Shown here one piece after another: positions 37,501-64,000 of a stretch of 64,000 nucleotides of DNA. The first letter of the stretch is position 1. Every line of letters begins with the position of its first letter. Origin of the DNA: Pomacea canaliculata (lineage: Eukaryota > Mollusca > Gastropoda > Architaenioglossa > Ampullariidae). Location of the stretch: NCBI RefSeq assembly GCF_003073045.1, contig NC_037598.1, positions 10,409,543-10,473,542 on the forward strand, written 5' to 3'. The notes below the pieces were generated by a model. It was not told the DNA's origin, did not search any database, and saw nothing but the letters and a program-made list of their open reading frames with translations. The position numbers were made by a program, and so were the translations under genes.

Positions 37501-39928
37501 ATTTTCTACAACACAGAGAGAAACAAGTTCTACAAATTACTTAATAATAATAATAATGATAATAATGATAATAATGATAATAATGATAATAATGATAATA
37601 ATAATAATACAAAATTTGTAAAGCGCATACTCATACTCCTTAGGAGCATGGTCTTAGCGCTTAAGAACAAGAACTGGGTTGCAAAATAATCAGTTACTCA
37701 GTATTGCATGTAAGACATTGTTCTGGGATGGTACAAAGAAAGTATCATATAACGGTCTTAGATACATCATCTAACCCATCTAGTAAGAAAATCCACTTTC
37801 ACTCCATTGTCAAAACGCTTTTTTTATGGAATCGTTCCATACAGTTTCGAACCCGATTTCAGAAGGGAAGGATTGAGCAGAGTGAAGATGACTGGATTGA
37901 AAAGAATGTCCTTCTTGTCAATTATATTACATAGTGTCAGCTTGGGTTGTTTTTCTTCACAAAATCTATGAAAACACAGCGGCCTAACATAAAAATAACC
38001 TGTTTTAAATACGGTTGTCTAAGTGGTTCGTTAAAATCGCAAATTTATTAAGAATGTAAGAATCTATCCTTTATGTTAAACTTGCTATTTTATTTACCTT
38101 TTCAATTGTTTTCTAATATTTGCTCCCCACAGACACGTACTGTTGGAGATATCCCGAGGGTGTACACTATTTCTTTACCTTAGTCTCTATGACTGGACCC
38201 TGCTTAATTTTATTTATTGTTCATAATCTTATCTCCATATCACTCTTCATACATTAAACTATTCATTCAGTGCTAATGTTAGAGAAGATGTAAGGTTTAC
38301 CTTTTCTGCAGTTGTCAGCAGGAACGCAGGCTTCAGTAAAGTTGCATCCGCCAGTCGCTTCACACGTGCATGTATGGCCTGTAATATGAAAGGATTGATT
38401 GACTTGAAAACTGAAAATGAATAACTTTAACAGTATAAACATTCATTTGTAAAGTACTGGTTGTGTTGTTGTTGTATCTCAACTTTCAATAAATGCCGCA
38501 CTAGGGACTAAACTGTTTATTTTAATGAGTCAATACCTGAGAGGGCTAACCACTATCATTCTCAGTTGGTCACTATCCCTTTGTCTCTCTGTCTTTCCAC
38601 AAACTCACCTTTCATTCTTTCATCATGACCTTTTAGTTTCAGGCAATACCTGGATACGCTTTCACCTTGTCGTTTAACAATGTATATCTTCGAACAGAGT
38701 CCTCACTTGTCTATGTATTATTTCTAAACGTCTTGTTAAACAGTGGTGTCAACCCAATAGAATCACTAAAAAAAATAAGCACACGTGAAACCACTTCAGA
38801 TTTCAGATCATTCAGATGCTTAGTAAGTGGATAAGTGTCAATTTTTAGCGTTGCTAACACACACGGAAGAATATAAGAAGCATCTTTAAAATGAGAGAAT
38901 TATAGAGTGTTCATCCAAATTCAATATTTGTTTTGAAGACGGTCCCCTGTTCGTGTTCATGTATACAAAGCTTCATTCATGTTTGAGGAAATGAAAGTAA
39001 GCTTTGACATGAGGAATGAATAAGATGCTTTAGGACTAAAGGGCGTGGAAAAACGAAGGAAACAAGGAAGTAAAACAGCGAATAAACATTTACTTTTAAA
39101 AGACTTCCAGTAAATACAAAATTTCTATTAAAAAGTCTTCATGGGCAATAGAAAGAAAGCTTAGCAGACACTTTGTCCATTTGGGTTGTGATATTCATTT
39201 ATATCGTAATCTGAAACAGCTTTAAGTACGCATTTTCGAGTAAAATATATTATCATCATCAGTCCTAGTAATTTTTATCTTGAACAACTTTAGAAGAAGC
39301 GTACGAACGAATCGAATGGGAGACATTTTAGTAGGTGTGAATAATATCATATTTTATATCATAGTTTATGACACTGCATTTTCTTTCCTGTAATTAGCCT
39401 TAACATGATTTAACCACTTTCTGTGATAAGTCCCGACATTGTCAGTCAACAAATCAGGTATTTCAATATATTTAAAAGTAGGGAAAGATTAAGTTTGTAA
39501 GAACAGAGTACTTTTATTTAGAAGTCTCTGTACTGAACATGGAAAACAGTTCTTATAAATGAGTTTAAAATGGCAATAGTATTATAAATGAATGTTTCTG
39601 ACGCACAGTAATAACAAAATGAAGCAACTCCTGGCACTCATATGTGCATCTTACACAGATGTTTTCTATTTGTTGATCTCAAATTGTTTTCCTTAATTAG
39701 TATCTTAATTGTACATATTGCCCTTTTCTACTAACATTTTCTTATTTTTCCCTCATATAACTCTCTAACTATGAAGTGTTTCTAAATGATTACAGTTCCA
39801 TCTTGTAGTCGTAGTTATTGACTAAGTTGCTGAAATTGAAGAGATGGATAGTTTAATAAGCTTGATATACCTTGAACTTCAAGACGAGCCGCCACGAGAA
39901 GCCAGAGCCAAGCCATCGACTGCCACAT
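29215..39928 (-). CDS. Two-module FTP-lectin/EGF transmembrane receptor with tyrosine-rich tail
   Basis: I assign 15 exons: 39871-39928, 38301-38378, 36335-36574, 35622-35813, 34906-35043, 34613-34750, 34227-34364, 33844-33921, 33197-33448, 32686-32883, 31990-32127, 31248-31385, 30513-30603, 30013-30089 and 29215-29369. They total 2109 nt, exactly 703 codons, with all phases compatible. The order is signal peptide (MWQSMAWLWLLVAARL), Cys-rich module, FTP lectin (GNVALGKAARLSS to LCEVQVWG) and three EGF repeats. Then come a second Cys-rich module, a second FTP domain, two EGF repeats, a transmembrane helix (LVAGLAVGGIVMFIVVAVGIFW) and a ~75-residue tail with PVYDNQ, VYEVI, VYEDI and VYVNIV. 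A probable surface recognition receptor signalling through SH2 partners (inferred). Three EGF exons use GC donors. A two-gene split at ~34 kb is possible, but no second signal peptide is seen. Confidence 0.82.
30815..30962 (-). mobile_element. tRNA-type SINE in an intron of the two-module receptor
   Basis: In minus orientation it reads GGTTAGCGCCTGTCACTAAT (box A side), then GTGTCCTGGGTTCAGCTCTCG (box B side), then CTGGCTGCCTTACCGTGATA. Block order matches the copy at 40475-40640. It lies between the EGF exon at 31248 and the transmembrane exon at 30603, in the same orientation as the gene. Confidence 0.6.
31456..31506 (+). repeat. (CAA)n microsatellite
   Basis: An uninterrupted run of about 17 ACA/CAA units in the intron between EGF exons of the two-module receptor. 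Confidence 0.95.
33844..33921 (-). other. Second copy of the small Cys-rich module exon in the two-module receptor
   Basis: This 78-bp phase-1 exon encodes QTCSCEVTGGCNFTESC followed by IPAGNCRK. It is the same length and pattern as the module at 38301-38378 in the same gene and at 60264-60341 in gene 3. The gene 2 copy (54312-54392) is one codon longer. It always lies directly before the first FTP exon. Confidence 0.8.
36918..37433. mobile_element. GC-rich insert, possible solo LTR-like repeat
   Basis: A GC-rich block (about 37040-37420, with two GCGGCCGC sites and GGCGCGCC) interrupts an AT-rich intron of the two-module receptor. TGTTAG at 36918 and GTAACA at 37428-37433 could be LTR-type ends, but the flanking bases do not form a clear target duplication. 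No coding parts are seen. Family and age are unknown. Confidence 0.3.
37543..37720 (-). repeat. AAT/GAT microsatellite joined to a short retroposon-like tail
   Basis: About 70 bp of (AATAATGAT)n and (AAT)n leads into TTTGTAAAGCGCATACTCATA and TCTTAGCGCTTAAGAACAAG. In minus orientation this is a 'GCGCTTTACAAA + (ATT)n' end, a form common for 3' tails of dispersed retroposons. The family is not identified. Confidence 0.45.
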
Positions 39929-40474
39929 CCTGTCAGCTTTGCTGTTAGAAGTGCAATGAAGACGGTTGGCGTCTTCACCAGGAAGACTGTTTCCATCTCT
40001 GGTTAATTCACTGTCAACTTCCGCAGTTTAAGTCCACGTGAAACTATGTATATCTTACCCTACTACTTTACTGGATTTTGCTGTTAGTCTCGTGTTTGGG
40101 AGAGAAACGTGCTTCCGCCTATAAGCGATTTCGTTCTGTGGGGCAATAGGATTTGGAGGAATATAGGGAAGTGGAGAATGGAGGAGGCGAGGAATGGAAG
40201 GGGAGGTGTGGAAGAAGATTCGCTCTGACGCCAATGGTGTTGTTTACTGTTTCTGGTTCCTTCTTCCAGTTTTGTGTCTTCCTCTTAGTGCCAAGGAGGC
40301 CTACCAGGTCACAGAAATGGTGTTCTGCAGGTGTTCAGATCCTTTATGTTGTCCTATTCCTAGATTCTGGAATTCTATTTAGTTTTAAGTGCTAGATTTT
40401 TTACTGTTTTTACTAAGAACCCTTAAGATTTTATTATAGCTGTTACTTTCAATATTTTTGTCTTTATAAATCTT

Positions 40475-40640
40475 CGGGCGGTCCGGCAGCGCAAAAGTTA
40501 GCGCCTGTCACCATCTCAGTGAAGGTTGGCTGTCCTGGGTTCAGCTCTTGTGGCGTCTGTTTACAAGGCTGGCTGCCTGGCCGTGATGCTGTCACGACAC
40601 CGCCAAGTGTCTCTCCCTCACTTCCTTTCGAACACACTCA
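40475..40640 (+). mobile_element. tRNA-type SINE, fullest of three copies
   Basis: The head GGCGGTCCGGCAGCGCAAAA leads to GTTAGCGCCTGTCACC (box A-like), then TGTCCTGGGTTCAGCTCTTG (box B-like), then GGCTGGCTGCCTGGCCGTGA. It lies between the start of the two-module receptor and the end of the 19-EGF gene. Confidence 0.65.
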
Positions 40641-42070
40641 CTACTTTTCCTAAGCAGAACCCAAATCACTTAAGTAAATTAATCCTCGCTACGATCTATT
40701 TCCTCAAGATAGTAACACAAGGAATAACGCAAAGGCTGGCCGTTAAAATGTAGAGAAGATAAATGCAGATTGTAAATCGTTCTTCAGTTCCTCTAAAATA
40801 TTCGTTTACATACACCGTCTCGGCAATGGTTTCTACTCACAATTTAACTTCCAGTTTCACGTCCTCTCGCCCTTTGCTCTCCAACGATTCTCTCCCCAGC
40901 TAACTGCTCTCTCCTCTGTCGTCACACCTCGTTTTGACATCATGGATCCACGCAATCCCCAAACTGACGTCATTCACGTTCTTTCGTCCTTGCACGTGCG
41001 CTTAGTCCTACCACCGACTAGAGGTGTGACAGATATAGCTGTTGGCTCGGCGTGAACCACCAGCCCCACCTACCCTTTATAAGTCTGTCATTTGTTCAGT
41101 TTACCACCATCTTCACAGTTTGGGGTATATATATTTTTTACTTTATCTACTAAATTACCTTACCTTATGTTTGGTTATAGTTCCTGTTATGAACGCCTGA
41201 AGAAAGTTTATATTTACTATGGTCTGATTTATTTCAAAGCTGCAGCTAACCACCTTCTGGGATAAATATAGTCTTTATCTTAAAAATCATGACAGAGATA
41301 CAATTTTATATGGTACCCTGCTAGAGATAGTCACGTGGCTGCTATTACTTAATTCTTATTCCCCATCCGACTCATTGAGGTATGACATACCCGTATGCCT
41401 CTCCCAGATGTCGTTTGAGCTGAGTACCTACCATATCGGGATATAAAACATTAAATGAGGCTTATTATCATTATGTTGATCTCCATTCACTGACAATGTT
41501 GTGCTTCCGTTATAGTAAATAAGATTTCAGCATCAGCAAGTTAGCGAGAAGACATCAAGAGCATAGTAAGTGCAAACATGAACACTTTACTTTTAATAAT
41601 TTCCCAAACTCACGAAATGCATGTAAAATGTTCGATGGAACAAGCTTGACTCAAATAAAATTTACATCAAAAGCTGACAGTAAAGTTACAATTGAAAGAG
41701 TCCAGAGGAAAAAAATATCGAAACGAGTGATACCAGGTGTCCTAGCGATTGTATATGTGTGTATAAAGATATACACATACTATCACAGGACACATTAAAG
41801 TAATCACCAGGTAAATTTAATTATGATCTTGAAAGAAAGTTGGAGACATTCAGTAGTAGTAGATGTAGAAGCCAATCGCTCATTGAATACATATTTCACA
41901 GCTTGTAATCGTCTTTCATGACAGACAACTATATTCCATGAGCTCTGTACAATGCTCCATCTCAGTCAGGATTGAGTCGTGTTGTTGAACTCCATTTTGA
42001 GAGTTTAAGAGTTTTTCTGAAGCATAATATTATGGCGGCAGCCTGCTGCATGACGGGACTGATGCACTTG
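40641..42070. other. Intergenic stretch between receptor genes 1 and 2, with a promoter-like patch
   Basis: No gene is seen. On the plus strand, a CRE-like TGACGTCA near 40963 lies ~110 bp before CCCTTTATAAG (about 41075), a TATA-like box, followed ~25 bp on by TTCAGTTT, an initiator-like site. This could be a plus-strand promoter or an old LTR fragment, and nothing downstream reads as an exon. The part next to 42070 is probably 3' UTR of gene 2 (minus strand). Confidence 0.35.
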
Positions 42071-57167
<15,097 letters not shown>

Positions 57168-57608
57168 TGCGCCTAGAGGATCCAGGTTCTTCGACACAAG
57201 TGTGAGGACAGAACCCAAGTCTGTGATGGAAGTTTTCATCGACGATTTAAGAGGAAGTAGTTTTGCAAGTGTTACAAGAAACAGAATCCCTGTCCTCCTC
57301 CCCCACCATCTAGTGTAGAGGAGAGATGTTTCCAGTGAGCTAGGCAGTTGTATGACCGTTATCACGTAGAATGTGCATGACGTGTGACCTCTCCAGCTGA
57401 GGTCAAACAAGGATTTGTGGGATGAGGGGGAGGGAGTGGGTGCGAGGTCCGCAATCACAATGAATGCGCCATTGAAAGAAACGGCAAGTAGCGAGTAGGA
57501 GCTTATATTACACATACGTTTGGAATGACTTCCATTCCAAATTTAAGGACGGAAAATAAACAAGTTTTTACGACTGCGTCTACAACACAGCTCTAGGGAA
57601 TCGCAACG

Positions 57609-57622
57609 ACGCCGCCATGTTT
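57609..57622 (-). promoter_or_regulatory. YY1-like promoter-proximal motif upstream of receptor gene 2
   Basis: In minus orientation the sequence is AAACATGGCGGCGTC, matching the YY1 element often found just downstream of animal transcription starts. It lies ~445 bp before the gene 2 start codon and points the right way. No TATA box is evident nearby. Confidence 0.35.
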
Positions 57623-57823
57623 TGTTGTCGGACGCAAGACTTTATTTACGAACATCATCACAAAGTCATCTTGAGCTTGGAAAGCAGGCCCTATTATTTA
57701 TCTATTGTCATTATCCAGCGTAAACTGTGAGTGTGAATGTAGGGAATGATATACAGTATATGTAATCACATCCACAGTGAATCAAAGGCACTATGTCACA
57801 ATACGGTAATTTGATAAAACATC

Positions 57824-57868
57824 GTGTGTGTGTGTGTGTGTGTGTGTGTGTAGGTGTGTGTGTGTGTG
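57824..57868 (+). repeat. (GT)n microsatellite
   Basis: About 22 dinucleotide units with one interruption, in the spacer between receptor genes 2 and 3. Confidence 0.95.
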
Positions 57869-58177
57869 CAAGCTAATTAACTTCAACTTGTGTTTCTCTA
57901 ATGATAAGGTTTGGAGACAAAAAAAAATAACTTTCCAGCCTAAATCTAAAAGAAGCATTATATAGTAACATTTTTCTGTATTTATTAGTACACATACATA
58001 TATATTTTTTATTACGATGAACAGTATATACCTCTTGAAAATAAATAAATAAGTTAAACAAAAATCGTGTTGCTGAAACAGATGATTCAGAAGTCGGTCA
58101 CGTGTCAAGTTAAATGCCCGCCAAGAAAAATTCGTGGGACTCCGGTATCTCCAGTGTCTAAGTCTCGTACAGTTCAC

Positions 58178-60764
<2,587 letters not shown>

Positions 60765-63059
60765 GGTACCACAACAAACAGAGCTTTACTGATCCTCTGT
60801 CACACTTGACTAATTAACAATATAAAATGCGAATAATTCTCCTTGGTCTGCAGGGAAGCACGATTGTGTGTAGAAATACAAAATGCACGAAGTCTTTATA
60901 CAGTGAACAACATCCTATTCCTTCACTGGAGCTCAAGGATTGTTCGAGTGATTCACACCTAAAACTGCCGGATTCCAAAGAGGAATTTATTTATCTCTCA
61001 TCATAAGCCTATCCTCACCCTGCCAATTAGCAATGATTCCTTGTTTCGTGTGGATGTCGAATCGCACGTAAATAATCAACAACAAGCGTTCTTTGATTTT
61101 CTTTCTTTCATTGTCACATTGTGACTAATAACAATTTCAAACACAAATACACATTTCGTATGCTGCGAAGAATCCGTGAAAAAATGTTTGATAAAGCAGC
61201 GAGGAAGATACTCCAATTTTTTTAAAGTCCTAAATCAGTAGCAAACATTAAAAAGAGTTTTGAAACGATCGGAAAAATCATCCGAATTTTAAAAAAAAAT
61301 TGAATTTCTTTCGGTGTTTAGTCATAATTTTATGCTCGCAGCCACATACTACTGCACTGGCTTTAATCTGTCATAATGTCTCCTATCAGTCAAGGGAGGA
61401 ATTATTTCTGTCTCATAGTTTAGTCAATGAATTTTGAAATTAGTTGGGACTAAAATGTGTGAATGTAAATAATGTTGTAGTATACGGGCCAACGTGACTG
61501 TGAAACGGAAGTGAAAGCAAGTATATACTTCCTTCCGTCGTTTTGAATATTAATAGAAATACCAACCCACCTGTATTTACACAACTGTTAATGGAAGTCT
61601 GCCTCCTTCAGTTATTGCGAACACGTTGAGAATTAACCCTCGTCTAGTACCAGAACCAGAAGCTGGAAGTTGTTTGATGCTCCGCCGCACACAAGAATCA
61701 CGGGCACGAGAAAGTGTTCACTGGAGACTAAGGTTCATCCGAAAGTGAACATATCTCGTGTGAACACTTCTTCATCCACCCACCGTCTTCATTTATATCC
61801 CTCCCAGATTTTTTATTTTAAGAGCTGAGAGGTTTTGTGTTCTCGAGGATGAACTTGGCTACCTCTGCCTTGTGTAATGTCGCGAGATAGCAAACGATGA
61901 TGGTAATAGAAAAGAATTCTTGAGAAATAGATTGTATTATTCCTGAAGTTCTTACAGCTGTGAATGAATCATCAATGATAATGGCTTAGGAACTACTTTT
62001 GAGCACAAAGGAAAAGGATATTATCACGACCATCCCTTGACCATTTGGTGGTGTCATGGATGACTCACTTTAACAGGCATCAGCAGGTACTTGTCAATGG
62101 CATCTTTTCTAACTCCATCCCAACGTGCATTTCGAGGCTGTGTCCTATCCATGCTTTTGTTTATACTTATCAGTATACAGGCTTGTGTCTAGTAACACAT
62201 TCACGCCGAAAAAATTGCGCATTCCGTCAAGAAGGAACACAACGAGTGTCTTAGGTTGCCGGACCAAGGACTTTACAAGACAGTCAACAAAACACTGAGC
62301 ATCCACCCACCATGGTTAGTCACTGTCCCCTACTTGTACATTAACCACATCCAAGGCATGGACACAGACAGAGAAAGTAATGACTCAAAATACAAAACAT
62401 TAAACAAAACTAAATAAAGCTGGCTAGAATGTTATCTTCCGGACAGTAACCTTCTGCCACGTCACAGATCAGAACACACTACTTACTGTCGCATTACTGT
62501 GTTAAATTTAAAACTTCAAAAAGATGGTAAAATAGCCTTTCCCTGTAAACTATGACATCTTAAAGCTCTAGTGGGACAAAACTCTTTTTCTCATCACCGA
62601 GTGAAGGTAAGTTGCTATTTCCTGAATTTCGTTGAATACCTTTCTTCCTTTCTGGTGACACACTTCTAGTAACATCGCTATGTACAAAAGAGGTCAGCAA
62701 CATGAAGTGCATGGTTGTATTTTGATAATTTATGCTGTAAATGCTTCAGGTAACTGGACCATTAGTCAGGTGTACACACGTGACAACACGTTTGACTTCC
62801 GTGTGTGTCGTTGACCTCACGCTATACATGTATATTCTTACAACTCTTACACTCCAACACGACACTCGTATAAATATGCAACACAGTGTCCATCTTGTAT
62901 TTATGATTAATGTTTAATAATACAGAAAAAATATCTTGACGCTTACTGATGTGTGACTCTAGCAAGTGTAGCTTATAAACACGATTTAAAACAGTGTGAT
63001 TCGAAACTAGTTGCGCTTAGCCTTCATGGGACAAAGCAAGGTGTGTACAGGTATCTCCT
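60765..63059. other. Spacer between receptor genes 3 and 4
   Basis: No exon, transposon end or domain is recognisable. The right part is probably 3' UTR of gene 4 and the left part the gene 3 promoter. I could not find a convincing TATA box. Confidence 0.45.
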
Positions 63060-64000
63060 TTAGTTTTCAAAGGAAAGTAGCGACGGTCGCCAGAGAATTG
63101 TAATCCAACCGATGGCCGCAGCTGAGGTTCCCGACTTAGGAGGTTCAGTTGGCTTCGGCGTCGTAACTGAAATTAGCAAGCAAAATAATCATCATCCGTC
63201 GATCAAGCTAAGCCCGTTTTTTTTTTACTAAATAAAACTTTATACAGCAAAACCACTTGCGCAAAATTAGAGTTGTCTTACACAGGTGCCACCTTTACAG
63301 TTCCAGCTTAAAGTTTCGTTAGAGAATAAATAGAAATCAACAATTGAAATTACTGTTTGCAGACTGTCATCGCCTAGCTTTAGTTCTCTGCCTTATCTAT
63401 TTATTTTAAAATTAACTCACTCGTAGTTGTAGCTAGTTGTAGTTGTAGCTGTAGCTGTAGTTGTAGCTGTAGCTGTAGTTGCGAGTACCTTTCGTTCACA
63501 CCAGGGGCCCTCCCATCCAGTTTCGCACACTGGAAAAAAGCAATACGTACACAAATAACAGTGACAGGTGTGTTTCAGGTGTGAGTGCAAACAGTGAGAA
63601 CTATTCACGAGTGCATGCACTTGAACCTTCAGTTTTAAGATAGGAAAAGTAAGTGTGTATGTCAGAGTGTTTGTTTAGATATGTATATATGTTGTGTAAT
63701 GCTTGACCTTCGGGTTCAGTAAAGATAAGAATTTAGGGGAAAAAGGAAAAGACGGGAAAAACCCTGCAATTATTTTTATATATATATAAAAAACATTATC
63801 CGATTACAGTAGGTTACAGAAGAATTACAGTACAATTATTTATTGTACGAATTTACTTTTGGTTTTTATTTTTATTTATATACTGGTTTATATTGATGCT
63901 GTGGTCTAAGAACTGTTACTTACCCCACACCTGCAGCTCACAGAAATCTATAAACGGGTCCTTGTCGTCCAGAGTTGATGTGTCTCTGGACAGCCTGACC
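63060..64000 (-). CDS. FTP-lectin/EGF protein, 3' exons only (5' part beyond right edge)
   Basis: Three exons are seen. The first starts at about 63922 and runs off the window; it is the second FTP half (VRLSRDTSTLDDKDPFIDFC then ELQVWG). The next, 63421-63529, encodes VCETGWEGPWCERK and a Thr/Ala stalk (ATTATATTTATATTTT). The last, 63060-63166, can encode TPKPTEPPKSGTSAAAIGW followed by a hydrophobic end and stop. Its SG-S-WI pattern matches the GPI-like tail of gene 3. The strong donor GTGAGT after 63421 leaves phase 2, whereas this last-exon reading needs phase 1. There may be a missing small exon, a one-base error, or a real frame loss. The EGF unit is only a half. Confidence 0.65.

Overview
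This is eukaryotic DNA with short coding exons in AT-rich, repeat-laden introns. It is most likely from a mollusc and probably a gastropod. That is an inference from the gene families (F-type-lectin-like/FTP plus EGF receptors) and the repeat mix, not from a species-diagnostic marker.

Left third (1-18.4 kb). A Ty3/Gypsy-type LTR retrotransposon on the minus strand enters from the left edge and ends with its 5' LTR at 2296-2753. Its integrase follows the protease directly, an unusual domain order. The next ~16 kb hold almost no recognisable coding sequence: SINE remnants, a diverged tandem repeat (10.3-11.0 kb), and a CpG-rich spot near 11.2 kb with a YY1-like motif and a signal-peptide-like ORF that may be a first exon.

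Middle (18.4-29.2 kb). There is a complete 1.0-kb MULE-type DNA transposon with tandem-repeat inverted ends and a 9-bp target duplication (18430-19442). Next come three phase-compatible plus-strand exons ending in a GPI-anchor-like tail (19750-20827; one in-frame stop), a 5'-truncated LINE, a second short LINE tail, a tRNA-type SINE and a hAT-like element with inverted ends (27622-29134).

Right half (29.2-64 kb). Four minus-strand genes, or parts of genes, belong to one family and lie head to tail. The shared plan is a signal peptide starting Met-Trp, a ~26-residue Cys-rich module with its own exon, an FTP/F5-8-type lectin domain split over two exons, 8-cysteine EGF-like repeats of 138 bp each, and a membrane anchor. 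Gene 1 (29215-39928) has two lectin-EGF modules, a transmembrane helix and a Tyr-rich tail. Gene 2 (42071-57167) has one lectin and 19 EGF exons, a transmembrane helix and a short tail. Gene 3 (58178-60764) and partial gene 4 (63060 to the right edge) have Ser/Thr-rich stalks and GPI-like ends. All introns examined are phase 1 in the extracellular part, so modules can be duplicated, shuffled or skipped without losing frame. The likely role is carbohydrate or particle recognition at the cell surface, comparable to CED-1/Draper/MEGF10 and SREC receptors but with a lectin domain in the N-terminal position. Function is inferred from architecture only.
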